From assembly GCA_017936765.1 (NCBI GenBank), contig JAGBEX010000017.1:1-49472 (forward strand): a stretch of DNA of 49,472 nt, read 5' to 3'. The notes below the pieces were generated by a model that saw nothing but the letters and a program-made list of their open reading frames with translations, had not been told where the DNA came from and searched no databases. Every line of letters starts with the position of its first letter. Within the stretch, counting starts at the first letter, position 1. Origin of the DNA: Clostridia bacterium (GTDB lineage Bacteria; Bacillota; Clostridia; Christensenellales; Aristaeellaceae). Of this stretch, positions 24,063-31,451 are shown piece after piece. The translations under genes and the position numbers were made by a program.

Positions 24063-24629
24063 ATGCAAAAGAAGAACGCTCTCTACCGGATGATCATCAC
24101 CGCTGTGCTGCTGGCCCTGGGGCTTGTGCTGCCTTTTCTCACCGGGCAGCTGCAGTCCTTCGGGCAGATGCTCAGCCCCCTGCACATTCCCGTGCTGATC
24201 TGCGGCCTGACCTGCGGCTGGACCTGGGGCGGTGCGCTGGGGATCATCCTGCCCCTTTTGCGGATGCTGCTCTTCGGTATGCCCGGCGCGCCGGTGGCCA
24301 TCCCCATGGCCTTTGAATTGTGTGCCTACGGCGTACTCACCGGCCTGCTTTACCCCTGGCTGCGCGGCAAGCTGTGCAAGCTGGGTGCCAGCCGCCTTGT
24401 GGTGATCCTGGCCACGCTGGGTCTCGCCATGGTGGTTGGGCGAATGGTGGGCGGCGCAGCCAAGGCGCTGCTGATCACGACCGGGTTGATCCCCGGCGCA
24501 CCGCTGACCTTTGCCATGTTTGTCACCGCCTATTTTGTGGAGACTGTCGTGGGTGCGCTGGTCCACCTGATCGTCGTTCCTGCTGTGGTGCTGGCGCTGG
24601 AAAAGGCGCATCTTTCTCCCAACGCTTGA
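24063..24629 (+). CDS. ECF transporter S component
   Basis: A 188-aa membrane protein with five or six helices. The loop GLTCGWTWGGALGIILPLLRMLLFGMP and the C-terminal FVTAYFVETVVGALVHLIVVPAVV fit ECF substrate-binding (S) subunits, which take up vitamins or other micronutrients using shared EcfA/A'/T parts encoded elsewhere. The ligand is unknown. I start at ATG 24063, nine bases after GGAAGG; ATG 24054 is too close to that site. Its stop overlaps the -35 of the next promoter, as at the upstream junction. Confidence 0.75.
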   Translation: MQKKNALYRMIITAVLLALGLVLPFLTGQLQSFGQMLSPLHIPVLICGLTCGWTWGGALGIILPLLRMLLFGMPGAPVAIPMAFELCAYGVLTGLLYPWLRGKLCKLGASRLVVILATLGLAMVVGRMVGGAAKALLITTGLIPGAPLTFAMFVTAYFVETVVGALVHLIVVPAVVLALEKAHLSPNA

Positions 24630-24654
24630 CGAAAAAAGCTTGCTGCGGTATCAT
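24626..24654 (+). promoter_or_regulatory. Sigma-A promoter
   Basis: TTGACG (24626-24631), 17 bases, TATCAT (24649-24654). The -35 again overlaps the upstream TGA stop codon. Confidence 0.7.
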
Positions 24655-24689
24655 GATAAATTGAAAACAACCTCCAAAAGGAGTTTATC

Positions 24690-25172
24690 ATGCGCAACAA
24701 GAATTTGTGGATTATCCTGGCTGTGCTGGTGCTGATCGCCGCTGTGTTCGCCGCAGCGCTGCTGATGAAGCCCAGCCCTGCCACCATCACCGGCGGCCAG
24801 ATCAATGCCGCCACCGCTACCGACCTGGCCACTACCGTACCCGCAGCCGAGGTGCAGGCCTATCTGCTGGTCACCGTGGGCGGCGTGACCTACGAGCCCA
24901 TCCCCCTGCGGGGCGAGGGCGAGTTCTCCCTCACCCAGGGCGATGGCAGCATGGTGAATACCATCCACGTGACTCCCACCAGCGTGTGGATGGCGCAGTC
25001 TACCTGCGATAACCAGGACTGCGTGGATCAGGGCGTGGTTGACCTGCACACCATGGACAACCGCGTGCTGGGCAACATGATCATTTGCCTGCCCCACCAG
25101 GTTTCCCTGGAGCTGTACACCGCCGCAGAAATGGAAGCCATCATCGCATCCCTGGAGGAGGCCGCGCCATGA
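24690..25172 (+). CDS. NusG domain II-containing membrane protein
   Basis: A 160-aa protein with one N-terminal helix (LWIILAVLVLIAAVFAAALL) and an outside domain. The pattern STCDNQDCVDQGVV followed by MIICLPHQVSLELY is typical of the NusG_II family in Clostridia, which pairs a Cys motif with a final strand-rich region. Function is unknown, but it is widely coupled to Gx transporters and flavin/electron-transport genes. It overlaps the next gene by 4 bases (ATGA), implying translational coupling. Confidence 0.8.
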   Translation: MRNKNLWIILAVLVLIAAVFAAALLMKPSPATITGGQINAATATDLATTVPAAEVQAYLLVTVGGVTYEPIPLRGEGEFSLTQGDGSMVNTIHVTPTSVWMAQSTCDNQDCVDQGVVDLHTMDNRVLGNMIICLPHQVSLELYTAAEMEAIIASLEEAAP

Positions 25173-25675
25173 CCAATCGCGAAAAGACCCAGCGCATCGC
25201 GCTTTCCGGCCTGCTGGTGGCGCTGATGCTGGTGCTGGGCTATGTGGAAAGCCTGATCCCCGTGGCAGCGGGCATTCCCGGCATCAAGCTGGGACTGAGC
25301 AACGGCGTGCTGATCTTCGCCATCTATATGCTGGGCATCCCCACCGCCTTTGTGCTGATGGTGCTGAAGGTGGTTCTCTCCGGCCTCATGTTCGGCGGCG
25401 TCAGCGCCATGATGTACGCCTTTGCCGGTGGCCTTTTGAGCATGATCTTCATGAGCCTGCTCAGCCGCATCAAGGGCGTCCACGTCACGGTGGTCAGCAT
25501 GATCGGCGGCGTGATGCACAATGTGGGTCAGGTAGGCCTGGCCATGGTGATGCTGTCCACCCCCAAGCTTTTGTATTACATGGCCATCCTGATGGTGGTG
25601 GGCCTGGCCTGCGGCGCCCTCACCGGCGTGTGTGCCGACAGCGTGATGAAGCACTTGAAGAAGCTGCGCAAGTAA
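25169..25675 (+). CDS. Gx transporter family protein
   Basis: A 168-aa membrane protein. VALMLVLGYVESLIPVAAGIPGIKLGLSN is the family's opening (often labelled heptaprenyl diphosphate synthase component I), and GLMFGGVSAMMYAFAGGLLSM and GGVMHNVGQVGLAM are also conserved. It is ECF-S-like in shape. Together with the NusG_II gene it forms a common clostridial pair of unknown cargo. Confidence 0.8.
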   Translation: MTNREKTQRIALSGLLVALMLVLGYVESLIPVAAGIPGIKLGLSNGVLIFAIYMLGIPTAFVLMVLKVVLSGLMFGGVSAMMYAFAGGLLSMIFMSLLSRIKGVHVTVVSMIGGVMHNVGQVGLAMVMLSTPKLLYYMAILMVVGLACGALTGVCADSVMKHLKKLRK

Positions 25676-25692
25676 GCCAGGAGGTATCCGTC

Positions 25693-26553
25693 ATGAAGAT
25701 TTCTTCCGAGATTTTCGCCATTGCCGAGATCGTGGGCGAGCAGCAGGCGCTGGTCTCCATGGGCAAGGCTGGCTTTGACGCCTGGGACTTTTCCATGTTT
25801 GATATGTGCGGCTTTGACTGGAACCGCCAATGCGCCATCCCCACCAGTCACCCGCTCTCCGGGCAAAACTACCTGGCCTTTGCCCGGGAGCTGAAGAAGA
25901 TCGGCCTGGACAACGGCATGGTGTGCAACCAGTCCCACGCACCCTTCCCCACCCATTGCCCGGAGATCCGCAGCTTCTATCAGCGCGCCATTGAATGCAC
26001 GGCAGAGGCAGGCGGGCAGATCTGCGTCATTCACCCGGACAACTATTCCCCCGCCGAAAAGAACGCGGAAATGTACCAGGAGTTGCTGCCCTTTGCGAAA
26101 GCCTGCGGCGTGAAGATCGCCACAGAGAACATGTTCAACTGGGATAGCGAGAAGGACGAAGCCGTGTTTGCGGCCTGCGCCTCCGCGGAGAGCTTTCTGG
26201 AACACCTGAACGCCGTGAACGACCCCTACCTGGTGGCCTGCCTGGACATCGGCCATGCCGAAATGCGGGGCGCTGGCGGCGGCGCGGTGCGGATGATCCA
26301 CGCCCTGGGCAAGCACCTGCAAGCCCTGCACCTCCACGATAACGACCGCTGGCACGATGCCCATCAGATCCCCTTCACCATGGACATCGACTTTGCACCC
26401 ATTGTGGCTGCGCTGAAGGCCATTGATTATCAGGGCTACTTCACCCTGGAGGCCTCCAATTGTATGCAGGGCTATACCACCGACCAGGTGGACGCCCGTG
26501 TAGCCGAAATGGCCGCCGCTGCCAAAAAGCTGGCGGGAATGTTTGAAGCGTAA
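25693..26553 (+). CDS. Sugar phosphate isomerase/epimerase (xylose isomerase-like TIM barrel)
   Basis: A 286-aa AP_endonuc_2-type barrel. Metal-ligand positions are seen as Glu in IATENMF, Asp-His in ACLDIGHAEMRG, His in LHLHDNDRWHDAHQIPF, and the final Glu in GYFTLEAS. The family interconverts keto-sugars or their phosphates; the exact substrate is not readable. AGGAGG precedes ATG 25693, 17 bases past the Gx gene. A terminator follows. Confidence 0.8.
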   Translation: MKISSEIFAIAEIVGEQQALVSMGKAGFDAWDFSMFDMCGFDWNRQCAIPTSHPLSGQNYLAFARELKKIGLDNGMVCNQSHAPFPTHCPEIRSFYQRAIECTAEAGGQICVIHPDNYSPAEKNAEMYQELLPFAKACGVKIATENMFNWDSEKDEAVFAACASAESFLEHLNAVNDPYLVACLDIGHAEMRGAGGGAVRMIHALGKHLQALHLHDNDRWHDAHQIPFTMDIDFAPIVAALKAIDYQGYFTLEASNCMQGYTTDQVDARVAEMAAAAKKLAGMFEA

Positions 26554-26559
26554 TGATTC

Positions 26560-26587
26560 GCACACAGCCCAGCGCTGTGTGCTTTTT
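26560..26587 (+). terminator. Terminator
   Basis: GCACACAGC (26560-26568) and GCTGTGTGC (26574-26582) with TTTTT. Confidence 0.85.
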
Positions 26588-26623
26588 CATTGCTATGCGA
26601 AAAGAAATCAGCCCGCCAATCGT

Positions 26624-26785
26624 CTTGGCTCCCCCTCTGGGGGAGCTGTCGCCTTCAGGCGACTGAGAGGGCTGCGTTCCATGAATAGAACTGCTTGGTG
26701 CTGCACATCAGCCGCTATGCTCCCAAGCAGGGAAGCCCTCTCAGTCAGCGCAAGCGCTGACAGCTCTCCCAGAGGGAGAGCCAAG
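26624..26785. repeat. MITE-like palindromic repeat, copy B
   Basis: Same ends as copy A (CTTGGCTCCCCCTCTGGGGG on the left, GGGAGAGCCAAG on the right) with ~60 different bases in the middle. A ~20-base direct repeat (GCTGTGTGCTTTTYCATTGC) lies on both sides, at 26574 and about 26819, outside the element. It fills most of the glyQS upstream gap, which has no gene. Confidence 0.7.
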
Positions 26786-26904
26786 GTGCAGCACGTTACA
26801 CGCTACACAACAGCAAGTCCGCTGTGTGCTTTTCCATTGCAACACCTCCATACGTAACTGAATGCAACTTGCCGCTTTTTTCTTGTCCTTTCGCGTCGCC
26901 GCCC

Positions 26905-26933
26905 TTGACAAATCTTTGCCAAACGCCTATGAT
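26905..26933 (+). promoter_or_regulatory. Sigma-A promoter for glyQS
   Basis: TTGACA (26905-26910), 17 bases, TATGAT (26928-26933). No T-box leader is visible between it and the start at 26971. Confidence 0.75.
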
Positions 26934-26970
26934 AATTGGGTATGACTATACACTATGGAGGGAATCAACC

Positions 26971-28350
26971 ATGGCTGAACTGACGATGGATAAGCTCAAG
27001 GCTCTTTGTCAGAACCGCGGCTTCATTTTTGCCGGCTCCGAGATTTACGGCGGCCTGGCCAACACCTGGGACTTCGGCCCCCTGGGCGTGGAGTTCAAGA
27101 ACAATATCAAAAAGGCCTGGTGGCAGAAGTTTGTGCAGGAAAGCAAGTACAACACCGGCCTGGACTGCGGCATCCTCATGAACCGCGAGGTGTGGGTCGC
27201 TTCCGGCCACGTGGGCGGCTTCAACGACCCCCTCATGGACTGCAAGGCCTGCAAGGCTCGCTTCCGCGCTGACAAGCTCATCGAAGACTTTACGGGCGGC
27301 GCCGAGACCGGCGACGGCTGGAAGAACGAGGAGCTGGAGCAGTACATTGCCGAGCATGACATCGTTTGCCCCGTGTGCGGCAAGAAGGATTTCACCGGCA
27401 TCCGTCAGTTTAACCTGATGTTCAAGACCCATCTGGGCGTTAACGAGGCCTCTGCCTCCGAGGTGCTGCTGCGTCCCGAGACCGCCCAGGGCATTTTCGT
27501 GAACTTCCTCAACTCCATGCGCACCACCCGCAAGAAGCTGCCCGCCGGTATCTGCCAGATCGGCAAGTCCTTCCGTAACGAGATCACCCCCGGCAACTTC
27601 ATCTTCCGCGTGCTGGAATTCGAGCAGATGGAGCTGGAATTCTTCTGCAAGCCCGGCGAGGATCTGGAGTGGTTCAACTACTGGCGCTCCTTCTGCAAGG
27701 AGTGGCTGCTGAGCCTGGGCATCAAGGAAGACAAGCTGCGCCTGCGCGATCACGAGCCGGAGAAGCTGGCCTTCTATTCCAAGGCTACCACCGACTTTGA
27801 GTACCTCTTCCCCTTCGGTTGGGGCGAGCTGTGGGGCATTGCTGACCGCACCGACTACGACCTGAAGCAGCACATGAACCACTCCGGCAAGTCCCTGGAG
27901 TACATGGATCCCGTGACCAACGAGAAGTACATCCCCTATTGCGTGGAACCCTCCGTGGGCGTGGAGCGCCTGGTGCTGGCCTTCCTGTGCAATGCCTATG
28001 AAGAGGAAGAGCTGGAAGGCGGCGACGTCCGCACCGTGCTGCACCTGCACCCCGCCCTGGCGCCCTTCAAGGCCGCCGTGCTGCCCCTGCAGAAGAACAA
28101 GCTGGGCGGCCTGGCCAGCGAGATCCATGCCGAGCTGTGCAAGTACTTCCCCGTGGATTACGACGAGACCGGCTCCATCGGCAAGCGCTATCGCCGCCAG
28201 GACGAGATCGGCACCCCCTTCTCCATCTGCGTGGACTTCGACACCGAAGAGACCCAGTCCGTCACCGTCCGTGACCGCGACACCATGCAGCAGGAACGCG
28301 TCGCCCTCAAGGACCTCCGCCAGTACATCGAAGACAAAATGCGTTTCTAA
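26971..28350 (+). CDS. glyQS: Glycine--tRNA ligase, homodimeric type
   Basis: A 459-aa class II synthetase that charges tRNA-Gly. It starts [20 protein letters not shown], and shows the motif 2 region [25 protein letters not shown] and motif 3 [14 protein letters not shown], then the anticodon-binding domain ([16 protein letters not shown] to the end). The single-chain form is common in Gram-positives. ATG 26971 follows GGAGGGA; an upstream in-frame start lies before the promoter. Several hairpins follow the stop. Confidence 0.95.
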   Translation: MAELTMDKLKALCQNRGFIFAGSEIYGGLANTWDFGPLGVEFKNNIKKAWWQKFVQESKYNTGLDCGILMNREVWVASGHVGGFNDPLMDCKACKARFRADKLIEDFTGGAETGDGWKNEELEQYIAEHDIVCPVCGKKDFTGIRQFNLMFKTHLGVNEASASEVLLRPETAQGIFVNFLNSMRTTRKKLPAGICQIGKSFRNEITPGNFIFRVLEFEQMELEFFCKPGEDLEWFNYWRSFCKEWLLSLGIKEDKLRLRDHEPEKLAFYSKATTDFEYLFPFGWGELWGIADRTDYDLKQHMNHSGKSLEYMDPVTNEKYIPYCVEPSVGVERLVLAFLCNAYEEEELEGGDVRTVLHLHPALAPFKAAVLPLQKNKLGGLASEIHAELCKYFPVDYDETGSIGKRYRRQDEIGTPFSICVDFDTEETQSVTVRDRDTMQQERVALKDLRQYIEDKMRF

Positions 28351-28354
28351 GGGG

Positions 28355-28470
28355 CCAAAGGGGCGCTGCCCCTTTGGAAACCCTGCCCAAGGGCGCTGCC
28401 CTTGGGAATCCCGCGAAGGGTCTTCGACCCTTTCGAAACCCATCCTGTGTGAGCATACAGGATGGGTTTT
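28355..28470 (+). terminator. Array of four hairpins ending in a terminator
   Basis: Stems at 28355-28377 and 28386-28406 share the core GGGCGCTGCCC with different but matching flanks. A third is at 28414-28435. The fourth, AACCCATCCTGT/ACAGGATGGGTT (28437-28468), ends in TTTT and is the likely terminator of glyQS. Confidence 0.7.
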
Positions 28471-28610
28471 CCTTTGGGGTCACGGCGCAAATACGGTTGC
28501 GCCGCGACAGAACGGAAGGCTGCGCCGCCAGTGGCGGAAGCAGCAGCCTGAAGTTCCAATGAGGCACAGAGTTCAGACAGCTTTGGCTGGCTGAACGACA
28601 ATGCCGAATT

Positions 28611-28740
28611 GTGGGGGAAGTAACTGAGGCTCCCTCCCCGAGGGAGCTGTCGCCGCAAGGCGACTGAGGGAGTGGTTCTGCCGCTTGCCTCAACGCTATG
28701 CTTGGCTGTGCATCTGTAGGGGCGATCTGCGATCGCCCGC
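28611..28740 (+). repeat. Intergenic repeat, inverted partner of 30530-30660
   Basis: GGGGGAAGTAACTGAGGCTCC to GATCTGCGATCGCCCGC matches the reverse complement of 30530-30660 over nearly its full length with scattered changes. It includes a CTCCC hairpin and a GATCTGCGATCGCC block. The gap 28351-28836 has no gene. Confidence 0.75.
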
Positions 28741-28753
28741 CGTGCCACACTCT

Positions 28754-28801
28754 AAATTCCGCATTCCGAATTCCGCATTCCGAATTCCGCATTCCACATT
28801 C
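28754..28801. repeat. Short tandem repeat (ATTCCGCATTCCGA)
   Basis: About three head-to-tail copies of a 14-base unit, the last one diverged. It is non-coding and lies just before a small-hairpin CGAAGCGG region downstream of the small membrane gene. Confidence 0.7.
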
Positions 28802-28836
28802 AAAAAGCCGCTCCGTTTTTGCGAAGCGGCTTTGCT

Positions 28837-29205
28837 TTATTTTCTTGTCCTTATACATTGCGTAGCCATGTAGCCCACAAAGGTGCATTCCACCAGCACC
28901 ACCTGGCCATCGCGGGTGGAAAGCATATCCAGCACCGGCAGATTGGCCATGCCCATGCTGCTCAGGTATTGGTACACCACCACCGCCGCCAGCAGCAGCG
29001 CGGGGATCCATAGCAAACCTGCGAAGGGTTCGCGGCGCTTGCCCGCACCGGAAATGGGCAACAGCAGCGCCAGGGTGACGCCCAGCAGGATGCCCTTCAG
29101 CACATTGCTCCAGAAGCCCAGGCCGTTCATCACCGGCAGCAGCAGGCACAGGAGCAGCGCCAGCAGCAGGGGGGCAACCATCACGGTCAGTTTGCGCAGG
29201 AACAT
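28837..29205 (-). CDS. Small membrane protein of unknown function
   Basis: A 122-aa protein with about four hydrophobic segments (LTVMVAPLLLALLLCLLLPVM, cut here as VAPLLLALLLCLLLP; VLKGILLGVTLALLLPI; LLWIPALLLAAVVVYQYL; and a weaker last one). I do not recognise a family. Its ATG overlaps the trmD stop (TGATG) with GGAGG upstream, so it is translationally coupled to trmD. In most Firmicutes rplS takes this place; here it does not. Confidence 0.65.
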   Translation of the reverse strand: MFLRKLTVMVAPLLLALLLCLLLPVMNGLGFWSNVLKGILLGVTLALLLPISGAGKRREPFAGLLWIPALLLAAVVVYQYLSSMGMANLPVLDMLSTRDGQVVLVECTFVGYMATQCIRTRK

Positions 29206-29924
29206 CACATTTCCTCCAGCATACGCTTTTCTTTGTCGGTCAAGTCAGCCTTTTCCAGCAGGTCGGGGCGGAACTTCTTGGTGGCGCGCAGGGATTCCTG
29301 CCGCCGCCAGGCCTTGATCTTCGCATGGTCGCCGGAAAGCAGCACCTCCGGCACTTCCATGCCGTTCAGCTCCCGGGGGCGGGTATACTGGGGGTATTCC
29401 AGCAGACCATCGGAAAAGGACTCCTCCTCCGGGCTTTCGGCAGAACCCAGCACGCCGGGAATGAACCGCGCCACGCAGTCCGTCAGCACCATGGCCGCCA
29501 GTTCGCCGCCGGTGAGGATGTAATCGCCAATGCTGATCTCCTCGTCAATGCAGCTGTCCAGCGCCCGCTGATCCACGCCCTCGTAGTGGCCGCAGAGCAG
29601 GATCAGCTCCTCCTCCTGGGCCAGCTGCCGCGCCTTGGCGGTGGTCAGCGTGGTGCCGCGAGGCCCCATGTAGATGCGCTTGCCGCTGAAGTTCTCCCCC
29701 ATAACCGCCGCCATGGCGTCCATGATGGGCTGCGCCAGCATCACCATGCCTGCGCCGCCGCCAAAGGGATAGTCGTCGGTATTCTTGTGCTTCCGGTCGG
29801 AAAAGGGACGGATGTCGATGCACTCCACCTGGATCAGTCCCTGCTCCCTGGCGCGGCCAAGAATGCTGGTGTTCAGCACGCTTTCAAACATCTCCGGGAA
29901 GATGGTGAGAATCTTAATCTTCAA
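29205..29924 (-). CDS. trmD: tRNA (guanine37-N1)-methyltransferase
   Basis: A 239-aa SPOUT methyltransferase that makes m1G37 with SAM. KILTIFPEMFESVLNTSILGRA opens it (cut: ILTIFPEMFESV), then DYPFGGGAGMVM, LLCGHYEGVDQR and SIGDYILTGGELAAM form the trefoil-knot SAM site. I choose the TTG at 29924, which lies inside the end of rimM and has GAGGTGG upstream; the next family-like Met is too late, and upstream residues run through rimM. The ~11-base overlap implies coupling. Confidence 0.93.
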   Translation of the reverse strand: MKIKILTIFPEMFESVLNTSILGRAREQGLIQVECIDIRPFSDRKHKNTDDYPFGGGAGMVMLAQPIMDAMAAVMGENFSGKRIYMGPRGTTLTTAKARQLAQEEELILLCGHYEGVDQRALDSCIDEEISIGDYILTGGELAAMVLTDCVARFIPGVLGSAESPEEESFSDGLLEYPQYTRPRELNGMEVPEVLLSGDHAKIKAWRRQESLRATKKFRPDLLEKADLTDKEKRMLEEM

Positions 29925-30435
29925 AAACAGCCACCTCTTGCAGCTTTTCAGCGCAGACGTCAATGCGGCGCTGGGCCACATCCACGCTGGGGAACACGGC
30001 CTTCAGCGCAGGCGCCATAAAGCCCTTGCGCCCGTTGCGGAACACATACACATCCACCGGGCCATGCTGCAGCACATCGGTGAGCTTGCCCAGCACGGTG
30101 CCGCTTTCGTCCACCGCCTCGCAGCCGATCAGGTCAATGATGAAGGTCTCGTCCTCCTGGGGCTGCACGGCCTGCTCCCTGCGGATGAACAGCTGGGTGC
30201 CGCGCAGGCGCTCCACTGCATTGGGTTCGGTGCAATCGCCCAGGGTAATATAAGCAAAGCCGTCATGCACGCGGGAGCATTTGGCGGCGATAGGTTCGTA
30301 GGTTTCGCCCTTCTGGATATAAAGGGTCTTCCAGCGGTGGAAGTCCTCCGGATCGGCGGCATAGGGCTTGATCTTCGCCTCGCCGCGGATGCCCTGGGGC
30401 TTGAGGACTTCGCCGATCATTAAGTAGTCGTTCAT
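29914..30435 (-). CDS. rimM: Ribosome maturation factor RimM
   Basis: A 173-aa two-domain protein that helps 30S subunit assembly by binding S19. The N-terminal barrel reads MIGEVLKPQGIRGEAKIKP, and the PRC-type C-terminal barrel includes FIIDLIGCEAVDESG and MAPALKAVFPSVDVAQRRI. I start at ATG 30435 because GGAG lies 9 bases upstream. Between it and khpA lies ~400 bp of repeats, so the usual rpsP-khpA-rimM-trmD operon is split. Confidence 0.92.
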   Translation of the reverse strand: MNDYLMIGEVLKPQGIRGEAKIKPYAADPEDFHRWKTLYIQKGETYEPIAAKCSRVHDGFAYITLGDCTEPNAVERLRGTQLFIRREQAVQPQEDETFIIDLIGCEAVDESGTVLGKLTDVLQHGPVDVYVFRNGRKGFMAPALKAVFPSVDVAQRRIDVCAEKLQEVAVFED

Positions 30436-30471
30436 GTGAGCGTTCTCCATTATCAAAGCGAATGAGCAGCG

Positions 30472-30524
30472 CAGCCCTCTCAGTCAGCGCAAGCGCTGCC
30501 AGCTCTCCCAGAGGGAGAGCCAAG
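30472..30524. repeat. MITE-like repeat, half copy C
   Basis: Only the right arm is present (GCAGCCCTCTCAGTCAGC to GGGAGAGCCAAG), 21 bases upstream of the rimM ribosome-binding site. It abuts the inverted repeat partner at 30530-30660. Confidence 0.65.
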
Positions 30525-30529
30525 ACGTG

Positions 30530-30660
30530 CGGGCGATCGCAGATCGCCCCTACATTTGTACAGCCAAGTATAGCGTTGAAGCAAGCGGCAGAACCACTCC
30601 TTCCGTCAGCCGCAAGCGGCTGCCACCTCCCTCGGGGAGGGAGGCTAAGTAACTTCCCCC
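30530..30660 (-). repeat. Intergenic repeat, inverted partner of 28611-28740
   Basis: Reads as the reverse complement of 28611-28740 (GCGGGCGATCGCAGATCGCC at the left, TAAGTAACTTCCCCC at the right). The pair brackets rimM, trmD and the small membrane gene. Between 30661 and 30822 are more hairpins and no gene. Confidence 0.75.
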
Positions 30661-30734
30661 GCGTCGCGGCGCGCCCGTTGCGCGGCGTGACCCCTGCTCG
30701 GAGACCACTTTGCATGGCATCCCCGAACGGGATT

Positions 30735-30818
30735 CTTAAGGGATGAAATCCCTTAAGCGGGGTGCAGGGGCAGCGCCCCTGCTGGTGGGAGTCCAGAGGG
30801 AGGTGAAACCTCCCTCTG
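30735..30818 (-). repeat. Hairpin array downstream of khpA
   Basis: Stems include CTTAAGGGAT/ATCCCTTAAG near 30736-30757, GCAGGGGC-AGC-GCCCCTGC near 30764-30782 and CCAGAGGGAGG/CCTCCCTCTGG near 30793-30818. The middle one has the same GGCGCTGCC core (on the minus strand) as the hairpins after glyQS. Confidence 0.6.
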
Positions 30819-30822
30819 GTGC

Positions 30823-30850
30823 AAAAAAGGCGGGATCAGTTAGATCCCGC
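30823..30850 (-). terminator. Terminator overlapping the khpA stop
   Basis: Minus-strand GCGGGATC (30850-30843) and GATCCCGC (30837-30830) form an 8-bp stem, followed by CTTTTTT. The stop codon of khpA sits in the loop-side arm, so rimM-trmD probably needs read-through or its own promoter. Confidence 0.75.
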
Positions 30851-31081
30851 GGATTTCTGGATTTCGACAAAAACAGGCTTGTTGTTTTTGGCGGTGGCGG
30901 CCTTCACCACGGCACGGATGGCCTTGGCGATGCGACCCTGCTTGCCGATGACCTTGCCGACGTCTTCTTCGGCAACGTTCAGGGCAAGAATGATGGCCTC
31001 GGGGCCTTCGGTTTCATGGACGGTGACCTGGTCGGGATGATCCACCAGGGACTGCGCCATGAAGGTAAGCAGTTCTTGCAT
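30836..31081 (-). CDS. khpA: KH-domain RNA-binding protein KhpA
   Basis: An 81-aa single KH domain. The GxxG loop that grips RNA is GKQG in EDVGKVIGKQGRIAKAIRAV. Orthologues pair with KhpB and bind many RNAs, affecting cell division and envelope growth. It is 45 bases after rpsP, the usual order. GGAAGGAAG-type purines lie before the ATG. Confidence 0.92.
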   Translation of the reverse strand: MQELLTFMAQSLVDHPDQVTVHETEGPEAIILALNVAEEDVGKVIGKQGRIAKAIRAVVKAATAKNNKPVFVEIQKSAGSN

Positions 31082-31126
31082 GGAGACTTCCTTTCTGCCG
31101 CCCGGATCGCGCCGGGTGGCCGGCGA

Positions 31127-31375
31127 TTACTTTTCGATAACGCCGGTCTTCTTCAGCAGAACGCGAACGGTATCAGTGGGCTGGGCGCCGCAGGTCAGCC
31201 AATACTTGGCGCGCTCGCCGTCAACCTTGATCTCAGCGGGGGCGGTCATGGGGTTGTAGTAGCCGATCTCCTCGATGAAGCGGCCGTCGCGGGGGGCGTT
31301 CGCATCAGCGATGACAACACGGTAGAAGGGCTTCTTCTTCATGCCCATTCTCTTCAGGCGAATCTTGACAGACAT
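31127..31375 (-). CDS. rpsP: 30S ribosomal protein S16
   Basis: An 82-aa protein with the S16 text [39 protein letters not shown] and [19 protein letters not shown]. It is a primary assembly protein of the small subunit. GAGGAAAT precedes the ATG. It lies between ffh and khpA. Confidence 0.97.
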   Translation of the reverse strand: MSVKIRLKRMGMKKKPFYRVVIADANAPRDGRFIEEIGYYNPMTAPAEIKVDGERAKYWLTCGAQPTDTVRVLLKKTGVIEK

Positions 31376-31451
31376 TGGATTTCCTCCTCAAAATGTATGG
31401 TAGTGTGATCTATATGGAAATCATATACGGTGTATATGAGTCCAATCGGTT

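Noticed and set aside
26790..26970. T-box riboswitch before glyQS
   Set aside because: No T-box sequence, specifier loop or terminator/antiterminator pair is visible; the promoter lies only ~38 bases before the start codon.
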